From: Steroidobacteraceae bacterium
GTDB taxonomy: Bacteria; Pseudomonadota; Gammaproteobacteria; Steroidobacterales; Steroidobacteraceae
Length of the DNA: 64,000 nt
Direction: 5' to 3'
Assembly: GCA_019634895.1 (NCBI GenBank)
Contig: JAHCAM010000009.1
Span: forward strand, 17,648 to 81,647
The notes under the pieces were generated by a model, which was not told the DNA's origin, searched no databases, and saw only the letters and a list, made by a program, of their open reading frames with translations. The translations under genes were made by a program, and so were the position numbers. Numbering within the stretch: the stretch's first letter is position 1; each line of letters opens with the position of its first letter. Below, one piece after another: positions 55,119 to 63,942 of this stretch.

Positions 55119-55961
55119 TCATGCGCGGGACGGCGCGAGGCTGCCCATCGCGGCCTGGCGCGTGTGCAGGTTGAAGGTCGCGCCGGCCGTCAGCACGTGC
55201 ACGACGAGGCCCAGGATGCAGATCGGCTGACCCTCGGTCGCGCTGTCCACCGACGAGAAGCTGACCTTCGAGGCGTCCACGACGGTGACGCCGCCGGTGC
55301 CCTCGACTTCCAGCGTCTCGTCCGGGCCGATGAACGCCGCGGTGTCCTCGTCGAGGCCGATGCCGACCGCGAACGGGTTGTAGGCCAGCGCGGTGACCAG
55401 CCGGCCGAGCCGGTCGCGCTCGCGGAAATGCTGGTCGATGATGAAACGGTTGGTGAGCCCGAGCCCCGGCGCGAGCCGCACGCTGCCCGCGATCGCGGCG
55501 GCGCCGTCGTCGCCGAAGGCGATCATGTGCTCGGAGAGGATCGCCGCGCCGGCGCTGGTGCCGCCGACCGTCACGCCGCGCGCGTTCTGCGTGCGGATCA
55601 GCCTGGCGACCGGCGTGCCGCCGAGCAGCGTGGTGAGCCGCAGCTGGTTGCCGCCGGTGAAGAAGATGCCGGAGGCGCCCTGTATCCGCTCGAGCCGGCC
55701 CGGCTCCTGGCAGTCGCGGCGCGTGTCGAAATCCATGACGTCCACCCGGCGCGCGCCGAGCTCGCGGAACAGCTTCTCGTAGCGCGGGCCGGTCTCGTGC
55801 GAGCGGCTCGCGGTCGGGATCACCACGATGTCGGCCATCTCGCCGCCCGAGACCTGCACGAAGCGGGCGAGGATCTTCGGGTCGTTTTCCTTGTTCTCGG
55901 CGCCGCCGATCGGGACGATATGGCCGCGCGCGCCGCCTTCGGGGACCCTGCTGGGACTCAT
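55119..55961 (-). CDS. cphB: Cyanophycinase
   Basis: The protein has about 280 residues from ATG 55961; a TTG two codons earlier is also possible. It is a serine exopeptidase of the S51 family that releases beta-Asp-Arg dipeptides from cyanophycin. GGTSAGAAILSEHMI carries the nucleophile Ser in GTSAGA. GGAENKENDPKILARFV at the N-terminus, FFTGGNQLRL, IDQHFRERDRLGRLV and GIGLDEDTAAF are typical. Synthesis and breakdown are thus encoded in one operon. No isoaspartyl dipeptidase gene is nearby, so the dipeptide must be cut by an enzyme elsewhere. Confidence 0.95.
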   Translation of the reverse strand: MSPSRVPEGGARGHIVPIGGAENKENDPKILARFVQVSGGEMADIVVIPTASRSHETGPRYEKLFRELGARRVDVMDFDTRRDCQEPGRLERIQGASGIFFTGGNQLRLTTLLGGTPVARLIRTQNARGVTVGGTSAGAAILSEHMIAFGDDGAAAIAGSVRLAPGLGLTNRFIIDQHFRERDRLGRLVTALAYNPFAVGIGLDEDTAAFIGPDETLEVEGTGGVTVVDASKVSFSSVDSATEGQPICILGLVVHVLTAGATFNLHTRQAAMGSLAPSRA

Positions 55962-55973
55962 GGGCAACGGCCC

Positions 55974-56420
55974 TCAGCCGCCGAGCGCGGCCTTGATGCG
56001 CGCCGACAGCGCGCCGATGTCGGTGCGGCCCTGGACCTTCGGCTTGAGCCAGCCCATGACCTTGCCCATGTCCTTCATCGAGGCGGCGCCGGTGGCGGCG
56101 ATCGCCTCCCGGATCATGGCGGCGAGCTCGGCGTCGCCCAGCTGCGCCGGCAGGTAGGAGGACAGCAGGGCGATCTCGGCGGATTCCTTCGCGACCAGGT
56201 CGGCGCGCTTGCCGGCCTCGAACTGGGTGACCGACTCGCGCCGCTGCTTGATCATCTTGTCGATGACGGCGAGCACCTGGGCGTCGTCGAGCTGGATGCG
56301 CTCGTCCACCTCGCGCTGCTTGATGCCGGCCTGCAGCATGCGGATGCAGGACAGGCGGTCTTTCTCGCCTGCCCGCATCGCCGCCTTCATGTCCTCGGTG
56401 ATGCGGTCCTTCAGGCTCAT
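55974..56420 (-). CDS. yqeY: GatB/YqeY domain protein
   Basis: The protein has 148 residues and follows rpsU by seven bases. It is a helical protein related to the C-terminal tRNA-binding part of GatB: LKDRITEDMKAAMRAGEKDRL, QRRESVTQFEAGKRADLVAKE and KDMGKVMGWLKPKVQGR are standard. It is very often found next to rpsU in proteobacteria. A role in tRNA or ribosome-related quality control is assumed from the fold but not proven. Confidence 0.95.
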   Translation of the reverse strand: MSLKDRITEDMKAAMRAGEKDRLSCIRMLQAGIKQREVDERIQLDDAQVLAVIDKMIKQRRESVTQFEAGKRADLVAKESAEIALLSSYLPAQLGDAELAAMIREAIAATGAASMKDMGKVMGWLKPKVQGRTDIGALSARIKAALGG

Positions 56421-56427
56421 CCCGGGA

Positions 56428-56640
56428 TCAGCGCAGGGCGCTGCGGCCCCCGTCGCGGGAGCTGCGCTTCAGGTGCCGCTTGATGGCGGCGGCCTTCTTG
56501 CGTTTCCGTTCCTGGGTGGGCTTCTCGTAGAATTCCCGGCGGCGCAGTTCGGTCAGCACGCCCGCCTTTTCGCAGGCACGCTTGAAACGACGCAAGGCAG
56601 CGTCGAAATACTCGTTCTCGCGGATACGGACGCTCGGCAT
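56428..56640 (-). CDS. rpsU: 30S ribosomal protein S21
   Basis: The protein has 70 residues, the normal length, very basic. [20 protein letters not shown] and [15 protein letters not shown] are the family signature. AGGTTGGA precedes the ATG at 56640. It is the first gene of the operon and is divergent from tsaD, as in E. coli, with about 97 bases between the two starts. Confidence 0.97.
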   Translation of the reverse strand: MPSVRIRENEYFDAALRRFKRACEKAGVLTELRRREFYEKPTQERKRKKAAAIKRHLKRSSRDGGRSALR

Positions 56641-56737
56641 TCCAACCTCGTTTCTGGCACTGCGCCCCCGGAACGGCCCCGGGGAAAGGGCCCGGAATTG
56701 TAGTGATCCGCCCCCGGAAAATCAAAGCACTAGCCCC

Positions 56738-57766
56738 ATGAAGGTCCTCGGCATCGAAACCTCCTGCGACGAGACCGCGGTCGCCGTCTACGACGGCGAC
56801 CGGGGCCTGGTCGCGAACCGGGTGTTCAGCCAGGTGGCGCTGCACGCACCCCACGGGGGCGTGGTGCCGGAGCTCGCCTCTCGCGATCACATCGCGCGGC
56901 TGCTGCCGTTGATCGAGGAGACCCTGGCGGAGGCCGGCTTGCCGCTGCAAGCCATTGACGGGATTGCCTATACCGCGGGGCCCGGCCTGATCGGGGCGCT
57001 GCTGGTGGGCGCCTGCGTGGCGCGGGGCCTGGGCTATGCGCTGCGCGTGCCGGTGATCGGGGTCCACCATCTCGAGGGCCACCTGCTGGCCCCGGCGCTG
57101 GAGCCGGATGCCCCGGATTTCCCTTATGTCGCGCTGCAGGTCTCGGGCGGGCACACCATGCTGATCGAGGTCACCGGGATCGGCCGCTACCGGGTGCTGG
57201 GCGAGACGCTGGACGATGCGGCGGGGGAGGCCTTCGACAAGACCGCCAAGTTCCTGGGACTCGGCTACCCGGGCGGGCCGGCGCTCGCGGCGGCGGCCGA
57301 ATCCGGACGCCCCGGCGTGTTCGATTTTCCGCGGCCGATGCTCGACCGGCCCGGCCTCGATTTCAGCTTCAGCGGGCTCAAGACCGCGGTGGTGGTCGCG
57401 CTGCGCGGCCGGGAACTGGGTGCGCAGACGCGTGCCGACGTCGCCCGCGGCTTCGAGGACGCGATGGTTGAGACGCTGGTCGGCAAGGCCCTGCGCGCGC
57501 TGACGATGACTGGCATCCCCACGCTGGTGATCGCGGGCGGCGTCGGCGCGAACCGCCGGTTGCGCGAGGAGCTCGACCGCCGGGTGGCGCAGGCCGGCGC
57601 GCGCGTGCACTATCCGCGGCCGGAGTTCTGCACCGACAATGCCGCGATGATCGCGCTCGCGGGCCATGCGCGCCTGGCCGCGGGCGAGCGCGAGGACTTG
57701 CCGGTGCGCGCCCGCGCGCGCTGGCCGCTGGAAGAGCTGCGCGCCCCGGGCACCGTCCCGCTCTAA
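56738..57766 (+). CDS. tsaD: tRNA threonylcarbamoyladenosine synthase TsaD
   Basis: The protein has 342 residues from ATG 56738. It transfers threonylcarbamoyl to A37 of tRNAs that read ANN codons, with TsaB and Tsa[18 protein letters not shown] opens the ASKHA fold, HHLEGH holds the metal, and [24 protein letters not shown] and [14 protein letters not shown] are present. The tRNA-Ile in this window is a natural substrate. Its TAA stop is the first part of the palindrome at 57764-57805. Confidence 0.97.
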   Translation: MKVLGIETSCDETAVAVYDGDRGLVANRVFSQVALHAPHGGVVPELASRDHIARLLPLIEETLAEAGLPLQAIDGIAYTAGPGLIGALLVGACVARGLGYALRVPVIGVHHLEGHLLAPALEPDAPDFPYVALQVSGGHTMLIEVTGIGRYRVLGETLDDAAGEAFDKTAKFLGLGYPGGPALAAAAESGRPGVFDFPRPMLDRPGLDFSFSGLKTAVVVALRGRELGAQTRADVARGFEDAMVETLVGKALRALTMTGIPTLVIAGGVGANRRLREELDRRVAQAGARVHYPRPEFCTDNAAMIALAGHARLAAGEREDLPVRARARWPLEELRAPGTVPL

Positions 57767-57805
57767 TTGGACGCGTCCCCTTTATAAAGGGGACGCGTCC
57801 AATTA
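57764..57805. repeat. Perfect 42-bp palindrome of two REP-like units
   Basis: Two copies of the 21-bp unit (with GGGGACGCGTCCAATTA) stand head to head and abut with no spacer; the axis is at TTTA/TAAA. The first three bases are the stop codon of tsaD. The hairpin could act as a terminator or mRNA stabiliser. Downstream, GGGGCAGTCCCC at 57810-57821 is a second small hairpin. Confidence 0.95.
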
Positions 57806-57847
57806 AGCCGGGGCAGTCCCCATTCTCTTTGGACGCTGGAGACGACT

Positions 57848-58204
57848 GTGGACCGCATCTTCATCACTGCGCTCGCCGCCGACGCCATCATCGGCATCCA
57901 CGACTGGGAGCGCGAGGTCCGCCAGCGCATCGAGATCGACCTCGAGATGTGGGTGGACCTCAAGGCGGCCGCGCAGAGCGACGCGATCGAGGACACGCTG
58001 AACTACCGCTCGGTCGCGAAACGCATCCTGGCGTTCGTGCAGGACAGCAGCTTCCGCCTGGTCGAGGCGCTCGCGGGCGAGATCGCGCGCATCGTGCTCA
58101 CGGAGTTCGCGGTCGCGCGCGTGCGCGTCACGGTGCACAAGCCGGGCGCGGTGCGCCACTCGAAGGACGTCGGCGTCGTCATCGAGCGCGGCCGCGATGC
58201 CTGA
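57848..58204 (+). CDS. folB: Dihydroneopterin aldolase FolB
   Basis: The enzyme has 118 residues from GTG 57848, typical for FolB, and forms 6-hydroxymethyl-dihydropterin in folate synthesis. DRIFITALAADAIIGIHDWEREVRQ, DTLNYRSVAKRILAF and VEALAGEIARIVL match the family. VTVHKPGAVRHSKDVGV at the C-terminus contains the catalytic-region Lys/His residues. It overlaps folK by eight bases, so the two consecutive folate steps are coupled. Confidence 0.95.
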   Translation: MDRIFITALAADAIIGIHDWEREVRQRIEIDLEMWVDLKAAAQSDAIEDTLNYRSVAKRILAFVQDSSFRLVEALAGEIARIVLTEFAVARVRVTVHKPGAVRHSKDVGVVIERGRDA

Positions 58205-58691
58205 AGCCTACGTCGCGGCGGGCAGCAACGTCCGTCCGCGCGCAAACCTGCGGCGGGCGCTCGCCATGCTGGGCGCAGAATTTCCCGGGCTGCGGGCGTC
58301 GCCCGCGTACCGCAACAAGGCGGTGGGATTCGAGGGCGACGACTTCGTCAACCTCGTCGCCGCGTTCCGCACCGAGCGCCCGCTCGGCGACGTGCTGGCG
58401 GTGCTGAAGGCGACCGAGCGCGCGCTCGGGCGCGAGCCGGGCGCGCCGAAATGGGGCCCGCGCACGCTGGACCTCGACCTGCTGCTCTATGGCGATCTCA
58501 CGGGAAGTCTCGACGGCGCGACGCTGCCGCACCGGGATCTCACCACGCGCGCCTGGGTGCTCGGCCCGCTCACGGCGCTGTCGCCGGGGCTGCGCCATCC
58601 GGTCACCGGCGAGCGCATCGGCGCGCTATGGGAGCGCTTCGACCGCGGCGCGCACCCGCTGGTCGAGACCTCGCTGGAGGATGCGGATTGA
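58197..58691 (+). CDS. folK: 2-amino-4-hydroxy-6-hydroxymethyldihydropteridine pyrophosphokinase FolK
   Basis: The enzyme has 164 residues and activates the FolB product with ATP for condensation with pABA. YVAAGSNVRPRANLRRAL starts the fold, and WGPRTLDLDLLLYGD holds the two Mg-binding Asp residues. LPHRDLTTRAWVLGPL is the usual C-terminal motif. Its start lies inside the end of folB. Confidence 0.95.
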   Translation: MPEAYVAAGSNVRPRANLRRALAMLGAEFPGLRASPAYRNKAVGFEGDDFVNLVAAFRTERPLGDVLAVLKATERALGREPGAPKWGPRTLDLDLLLYGDLTGSLDGATLPHRDLTTRAWVLGPLTALSPGLRHPVTGERIGALWERFDRGAHPLVETSLEDAD

Positions 58692-58726
58692 CCGCGCCGG
58701 GCGTGGTGGCGCGCGCGCGCGCGCCG

Positions 58727-59494
58727 CTAGCGGTCGTCCCCGCCCGCGAGCCGGCCGCCGTCGATCGCGAGCACCTCGCCGGTGACGAAGGGCGCCTCGG
58801 TCGCGAAGAAGATCGCAGCCTTCGCGACGTCCTCCGGCGTGCCGGTGCGCTTGAGCGCGGTCCGCGCGACGATGCGCTGCCGCAGTTCCTCGTCCATGCC
58901 GTTCTCCGGCCACAGCACCGGGCCGGGGGCGATCGCGTTCACGCGCACCTCGGGGCCGAGCTCGCGCGCCAGCGAGCGCGTCAGCATGACGAGCGCGGCC
59001 TTGGCCGCCGAGTACACGGCATGCCGGCGCAGCGGCCGCAGGCCGTGGATGTCGGCGATGTTGAGGATCAGGCCCTGGCGCCGGCGCAGTTCCGGCGCCG
59101 CCGCCTGCGCGAGGAACAGCGGCGCGCGCAGGTTGCTGCCGACCAGGTCGTCGAACTGCGCCGCGGTGATCGAGCCGAGCGGTGTCGGGTAGAAGCTGGA
59201 GGCGTTGTTCACCAGCACGTCCAGCGCGCCGAAGGTGCCGATGACGGAAGCCGGCAGCGCGGCGAGCGCGGACATGTCGGCGAGATCCGCCTCGAAGGCC
59301 GCGGCGGAGCCGGGCCGCGACTGGTTCATCGCGGTGACCAGCGCGCCGGCTTCGTCCGCCGAGCGCCGGAAGTGGACCGCGACCTTCGCGCCGCGCGCAT
59401 GGAAGGCGCGGGCGATGACCGCGCCGATGCGCCGCGCCGCGCCCGTGACCAGCACGACCTTGTTCTCGAGCGGCGCTGTCGCATCCGGGGCCAT
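58727..59494 (-). CDS. SDR-family pteridine reductase-like oxidoreductase
   Basis: The protein has 255 residues. VVLVTGAARRIGAVIARAFH is an NADP-binding Rossmann motif with two Arg typical of pteridine reductases. NNASSFYPTPLG and YSAAKAALVMLTRSLARELG supply the catalytic Ser/Asp and Tyr-Lys parts. IAPGPVLWPENGMDEELR is close to FolM/PTR1. Placement opposite folB-folK supports action on dihydrofolate or dihydromonapterin. The symbol folM is likely but not certain. Confidence 0.88.
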   Translation of the reverse strand: MAPDATAPLENKVVLVTGAARRIGAVIARAFHARGAKVAVHFRRSADEAGALVTAMNQSRPGSAAAFEADLADMSALAALPASVIGTFGALDVLVNNASSFYPTPLGSITAAQFDDLVGSNLRAPLFLAQAAAPELRRRQGLILNIADIHGLRPLRRHAVYSAAKAALVMLTRSLARELGPEVRVNAIAPGPVLWPENGMDEELRQRIVARTALKRTGTPEDVAKAAIFFATEAPFVTGEVLAIDGGRLAGGDDR

Positions 59495-59550
59495 CGGTCA
59501 GCCGATTCTACGCGGCGCCGCGCCCGGCATCACGGCTGCGGCGGATCCGC

Positions 59551-60741
59551 GTGCTGATCGTCGGCGACCCGCCGCCGCTCTCGGCCGCGGACGCCGCGCA
59601 CGCCGCGCGGGTCGCCGGGCACATCCGCGGCCTGATCGCGGCCAACGGCGGCTGGCTGCCGTTCTCCCGGTTCATGGAGGCCGCGCTCTATGCGCCCGGG
59701 CTCGGCTATTACGTGACCGACCGCATCCGCTTCGGCGAGCAGGGCGATTTCGTCACCGCGCCCGAACTCTCGCCGCTGTTCCAGTCCTGCCTGGCCGGCT
59801 GCCTCGCGGAACTGCTCGGGCGGGCAGGTGGCGGCGACATCGTCGAGTTCGGCGCCGGCAGCGGCGTGGGCGCCGCATTGCTGCTGGCGGAACTCGAGCT
59901 GCGCGGCGCCCTGCCGCGCCGCTACCGCATCGTGGACGTGAGTCCGGACCTCGAGCGCCGCCAGCGGCAGTTCTTCGGGCGCTGGCCCGGCGCTGCGGCC
60001 TTCCGCGGGCGGCTCGAATGGCTCGATGCGCCGCCGCGTGAGCCTTGGCATGGCGTCGCCTTCGGCAACGAGGTCGTGGACGCGCTGCCGGTCGAGCGCT
60101 TCCGCGTGCAGGACGCGGGTTGCGAGTCGCTCGGCGTGGTCGCAGCCGGGGACGGCTTCGCCTGGCAGCCGCGCGCTGCGGACCCGGCCCTGGCCGCGGC
60201 CGTCGGGCACATCCAGTCGCGCCTGCCCGCGCCGATGCCGAGCGGATACGTCTCCGAGTGCCGCCCGCAGCTCGGCCGCTGGCTTGCGGACGCGACGGCG
60301 TCGCTCGCGCGCGGTGCGGTGCTGTTCGTGGATTACGGCCTGCCGCGCGCGCAGTACTACCACCCGTCGCGCGACGGCGGCACGCTCTGCGGCTTCCGCC
60401 GGCACCGGCGCATGGCGGATGCGCTGGCGACGCCGGGCGTGCAGGACCTGACCGCCTGGGTCGATTTCTCGGCGCTGGCCGAGGCGGCCGCCGCCTGCGG
60501 CATGCAGGTCGGCGGCTTCGCGACGCAGGCGCATTTCCTGATCTCGCTCGGCATCGAGCGCAACCTCGCGCGGGCGGTCGAAGGCGGCGCGGCGCACGAG
60601 CGCCTCGCCATCCAGCAGGAAGCCGCGACGCTGATGCTGCCGGGCGAGATGGGCGAGCGCTTCAAGGCCATCGTCTTCACCCGCGGTCTCGACGGCCCGC
60701 TTCCCGGCTTCTCCTTCCGTGACCTGCGCGACAGCCTTTAA
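59551..60741 (+). CDS. MidA/NDUFAF7-type class I SAM-dependent methyltransferase
   Basis: The protein has 396 residues from GTG 59551. FMEAALYAPGLGYYV, DFVTAPELSPLFQSCLA, EFGAGSGVGAALL (SAM site) and FGNEVVDALPVERFRV match the COG1565 family. The human member methylates an Arg of complex I subunit NDUFS2; bacterial roles are unclear. The stop codon TAA overlaps the first base of an inverted repeat. Confidence 0.92.
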   Translation: MLIVGDPPPLSAADAAHAARVAGHIRGLIAANGGWLPFSRFMEAALYAPGLGYYVTDRIRFGEQGDFVTAPELSPLFQSCLAGCLAELLGRAGGGDIVEFGAGSGVGAALLLAELELRGALPRRYRIVDVSPDLERRQRQFFGRWPGAAAFRGRLEWLDAPPREPWHGVAFGNEVVDALPVERFRVQDAGCESLGVVAAGDGFAWQPRAADPALAAAVGHIQSRLPAPMPSGYVSECRPQLGRWLADATASLARGAVLFVDYGLPRAQYYHPSRDGGTLCGFRRHRRMADALATPGVQDLTAWVDFSALAEAAAACGMQVGGFATQAHFLISLGIERNLARAVEGGAAHERLAIQQEAATLMLPGEMGERFKAIVFTRGLDGPLPGFSFRDLRDSL

Positions 60742-60819
60742 GATGGTGCCGGGTCGTAGATTCGTAGATTCCGCTTAGCGCCACATCAAAATCTACGAAT
60801 CTACGACCCGGCACCATCT
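60741..60819. repeat. Inverted repeat with 30-bp perfect arms before uppP
   Basis: The left arm (60741-60770) and right arm (60790-60819) are exact complements, with a 19-nt loop. Each arm contains a short direct repeat, GTAGATTCGTAGATT. The element starts at the last base of the methyltransferase stop codon and ends at the uppP ribosome site (GGAGG, 60820-60824). It differs in sequence from the ACGCGT-type units but shares the same placement at a gene end. Confidence 0.95.
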
Positions 60820-60829
60820 GGAGGTTCCG

Positions 60830-61630
60830 TTGGATCCGATTCAGGCGATAGTGCTGGCGATCGTGCAGGGGCTCTCGGAGTTCCTGCCGATCTCGAGTTC
60901 CGGCCACCTGATCCTGGTGCCGCACTTCCTCGGCTGGCCCGACCAGGGCCTCGCGTTCGACGTCGCGGTGCACGTCGGCACGCTCGCCGCCGTGCTGGCC
61001 TACTTCCGCCGGCAGCTGCTCGCCATGCTCGTCGCCTGGTTCGGCTCCGTCTCCGGGCGCGGCATGACGCCGGATGCGCGCCTCGCCTGGTGCGTGATCG
61101 TCGGCACCATCCCGGTCGGCGTGGCCGGACTGCTGTTCGGCGGGCTGATCGAGCAGATGCTGCGCAACCCGCTGTTCGTCGCCGGCACGCTGACTCTCTT
61201 CGGGCTGCTCATGTGGCTCGCCGACCGTTTCGGGCGCAGCGAGCGCGACGAGTACTCGATCGACTGGCACCACGCGCTGCTGATCGGCTGCGCGCAGGCG
61301 CTGGCGCTGATGCCGGGCACCTCGCGCTCGGGCGTCACCATGACCATGGCGCGCGCACTCGGCCTCGACCGAGCCGCCGCGGCGCGCTTCTCCTTCCTGC
61401 TCGCGGTGCCCGGCATCGCAATGGCGGGCGGCTACGAACTGCTGCAGCTGCTGCAGGGCCGGGACGGCGCCGTGGACTGGGCGATGATGGGCCTCGGCAC
61501 GGCGGTCGCGGCCGTCACCGGCTATGCCTGCATCCACTGGCTGCTCGCGGTGATCGGCCGCATCGGGCTCGCGCCCTTCGCGATCTACCGCTTCGCGATC
61601 GCCGCGCTCATCGTCTGGCACTTCGCCTGA
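60830..61630 (+). CDS. uppP: Undecaprenyl-diphosphate phosphatase UppP/BacA
   Basis: The protein has 266 residues and about eight helices, and starts at TTG 60830 with GGAGG five bases before. It recycles the lipid carrier for peptidoglycan and O-antigen synthesis. The two active-site motifs are intact: QGLSEFLPISSSGHLIL near the N-terminus and PGTSRSGVTMTMARALGL in the middle. The upstream inverted repeat places a hairpin against its ribosome site. Confidence 0.96.
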   Translation: MDPIQAIVLAIVQGLSEFLPISSSGHLILVPHFLGWPDQGLAFDVAVHVGTLAAVLAYFRRQLLAMLVAWFGSVSGRGMTPDARLAWCVIVGTIPVGVAGLLFGGLIEQMLRNPLFVAGTLTLFGLLMWLADRFGRSERDEYSIDWHHALLIGCAQALALMPGTSRSGVTMTMARALGLDRAAAARFSFLLAVPGIAMAGGYELLQLLQGRDGAVDWAMMGLGTAVAAVTGYACIHWLLAVIGRIGLAPFAIYRFAIAALIVWHFA

Positions 61631-61639
61631 GGCGCCGGC

Positions 61640-62854
61640 TCAGCCGGGCGCGCGCAGCGCCGCGAGCCGCCGGCGCCGCAGCAGCGCGCCGATCTCCTCG
61701 CCCGTCAGCCCCTCGCGGTCGCGCTCCGTGAGCGTGGTCGAAAGCGCCGTTTCCTGCGCGCGCCGCAGCAGGTCCGCCTGCGGGTAGGGGCGCGCGCGCC
61801 AGCCGCCGCGGCCGCGATAGTCGGCCTCGAACGCCGCCAGCAGCTCGCGGAACCGCTCCGGCCGGCGCATCGCGTCGCAGGCCTCCAGCAGCTCGAGCAC
61901 CGTGCGCGGCCGCAGCTCCTGGGCGCGGTGCGCGAGGCCGTGCCAGCGCGAGGCGAGCTCGGCCAGGTCGCGGTAATCCGTGGGCACGCGCAGGCGCGCG
62001 CAGACCTCGCGCACCAGCGTCACGCCCTTTTCCTCGTGGCCGATGTGCTTCGGCCAGGACGAGCGCGGCGTGCGCCCCTTGCCGAGGTCGTGCATCAGCG
62101 CGGCGAAGCGCACACGCGGCGAGGGGCTGATCTCGGCCGCGGCCGCCATCACCAGTTCCATGTGCAGGCCGGTGTCGATCTCGGGGTGCCACTGCTCCGG
62201 CTGCGGCACGCCGTAGAGCGCATCCAGCTCCGGCAGGATGCGCGCCAGCGCGCCGCAGGCGCGCAGCAGCCTGAGCCACGCCTCCGGCGCCGGCTCGGCG
62301 AGCGCGCGGTCGGTTTCCTGCCAGACGCGCTCGGGCACCAGCGCGTCGGCCTCGCCGGCGGCGACCATCGCGCGCATGCGCGCCAGCGTCTCCGGCGCGA
62401 CCGTGAACCCGAGCGGCTGGAAGCGCGCGAGGAAACGCGCGACGCGCAGGATGCGCACCGGGTCCTCGTTGAAGGCGTCCGAGACGTGGCGCAGGGTGCG
62501 CGACTCGAGGTCGCGCTGCCCGCCGTGCGGATCCACCAGCCGCCCGGCGGCGTCGCGCGCCATGGCGTTGATCGTGAGGTCGCGCCGGCGCAGGTCGTCC
62601 TCCAGCGTCACCTCCGGCGAGAAATGCATCTCGAAGCCGTGATAGCCGCGGCCGGTCTTGCGCTCGGTGCGGGCGAGCGCGTACTCCTCGCCGGTTTCGG
62701 GATGCAGGAAGACCGGGAAGTCCTTGCCGACCGGGCGGTAACCGGCGGCGCGCATCTGCCCGGGCGTCGCGCCGACCACCACCCAGTCGCGCTCGGCCAC
62801 CGGCCGGCCGAGCAGCTGGTCACGAACCGCGCCGCCGACCAGATAGACTTCCAT
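61640..62854 (-). CDS. cca: Multifunctional CCA-adding enzyme with HD domain
   Basis: The protein has 404 residues, the length of E. coli Cca. The nucleotidyltransferase head has VYLVGGAVRDQLLGRPVAERDWV, LARTERKTGRGYHGF and DDLRRRDLTINAMA. RHVSDAFNEDPVRILRVARF is the class II RNA-binding motif. An HD phosphohydrolase domain follows (MHDLGKGRTP, about 255). It adds CCA to tRNA 3' ends; the tRNA-Ile here lacks an encoded CCA and needs it. Confidence 0.96.
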   Translation of the reverse strand: MEVYLVGGAVRDQLLGRPVAERDWVVVGATPGQMRAAGYRPVGKDFPVFLHPETGEEYALARTERKTGRGYHGFEMHFSPEVTLEDDLRRRDLTINAMARDAAGRLVDPHGGQRDLESRTLRHVSDAFNEDPVRILRVARFLARFQPLGFTVAPETLARMRAMVAAGEADALVPERVWQETDRALAEPAPEAWLRLLRACGALARILPELDALYGVPQPEQWHPEIDTGLHMELVMAAAAEISPSPRVRFAALMHDLGKGRTPRSSWPKHIGHEEKGVTLVREVCARLRVPTDYRDLAELASRWHGLAHRAQELRPRTVLELLEACDAMRRPERFRELLAAFEADYRGRGGWRARPYPQADLLRRAQETALSTTLTERDREGLTGEEIGALLRRRRLAALRAPG

Positions 62855-62860
62855 GCAGCG

Positions 62861-63919
62861 ATGTTACGCGATTCGCTGCGCCGCCTGATCCGACTGCTGC
62901 CGCTGGCCGCGGCCTGCGTCCCGGCGTCCGGCTGCTACTACATGCACGTGGCGGCCGGGCAGATGGAGATGAACCGCCTGCGCCGGCCGATCGCGGAAGT
63001 GGCCGCGAACCCGGCCACCGACGAGTCGCTGCGCCGGCGCCTGGAATACGCCGGGCTGGCGCGCGACTTCGCGATGACGGAGCTCGGCCTGCCGGACAAC
63101 GGCAGCTACCGGACCTACGCGGACCTCGGCCGCAGCTACGCGACCTGGAACCTGTTCGCGGCGCCGGAATTCTCGGTCGCGCCGCGCCGCTTCTGCTATC
63201 CGGTCGCCGGCTGCGTCGCCTACCGCGGCTACTTCAGCGAGCGGCGCGCGCGCAACTACGCGCTCACGCTCGAGTCGCGCGGCTTTGACGTTTCCGTCGG
63301 CGGCGTCGCAGCCTACTCGACGCTCGGCCGCTTCGCGGACCCGGTCCTGTCGACGATGCTCGCCTACGGCGATGCGCAGACGGCCGCGGTGATCTTTCAC
63401 GAACTCGCGCACCAGGTGGTGTACGTGGCCGGCGACTCGGCATTCAACGAGGCGTTTGCCGTCACGGTCGAACAGGAAGGGCTCGCGCGATGGCTCGACG
63501 TACAGGGGCGTCCCGAGGCACTCGCAGCCTGGCGGCGGCGGCGCACGGTGCAGGCACAGGCCGCGGCGCTCTTCGCGGCGCGCCGCGAGGAGCTGCGGAG
63601 ACTCTATGCGTCGCCCCTTGCGCCGCAGGCGATGCGCGATGCGAAACGCCTCGCGATGCGCGCGCTGGCGGCCGACCTGCGCGCACTGGAATTGCAAAGC
63701 GGCGTGCCGAGCGGCTACGGACGCTGGATCGAGGCGGGCATCAACAACGCCGAACTCGCGTCGGTCGCCACCTATTTCGGCTGCGTGCCGGGCTTCGAGC
63801 GCCTGCTCGCCGGGGCCGGCCACGACCTGCCGCGTTTCTATGCCGCGGTGAAGACGCTCGCCGCCGCGCCGCCGCAGCAGCGGCGGGCGGCGGTGTGCGC
63901 GGTGGCACCCCGGGGTTGA
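62861..63919 (+). CDS. Putative aminopeptidase (PF10023-type), lipoprotein or exported
   Basis: The protein has 352 residues from ATG 62861. A signal peptide with ASGC at about 22-25 could be a lipobox. GQMEMNRLRRPI, then YRGYFSERRARNYA and FHELAHQVVYVAGDSAFNEAFAVTVE match the PF10023 putative aminopeptidase family. The zinc motif HELAHQ and the downstream NEAFA (Glu ligand) form a gluzincin-like site. The gene is divergent from cca with six bases between starts, so the two promoters must overlap the coding regions. Confidence 0.88.
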   Translation: MLRDSLRRLIRLLPLAAACVPASGCYYMHVAAGQMEMNRLRRPIAEVAANPATDESLRRRLEYAGLARDFAMTELGLPDNGSYRTYADLGRSYATWNLFAAPEFSVAPRRFCYPVAGCVAYRGYFSERRARNYALTLESRGFDVSVGGVAAYSTLGRFADPVLSTMLAYGDAQTAAVIFHELAHQVVYVAGDSAFNEAFAVTVEQEGLARWLDVQGRPEALAAWRRRRTVQAQAAALFAARREELRRLYASPLAPQAMRDAKRLAMRALAADLRALELQSGVPSGYGRWIEAGINNAELASVATYFGCVPGFERLLAGAGHDLPRFYAAVKTLAAAPPQQRRAAVCAVAPRG

Positions 63920-63942
63920 GGTCCCCCGGGGAGCGGGGTGTC

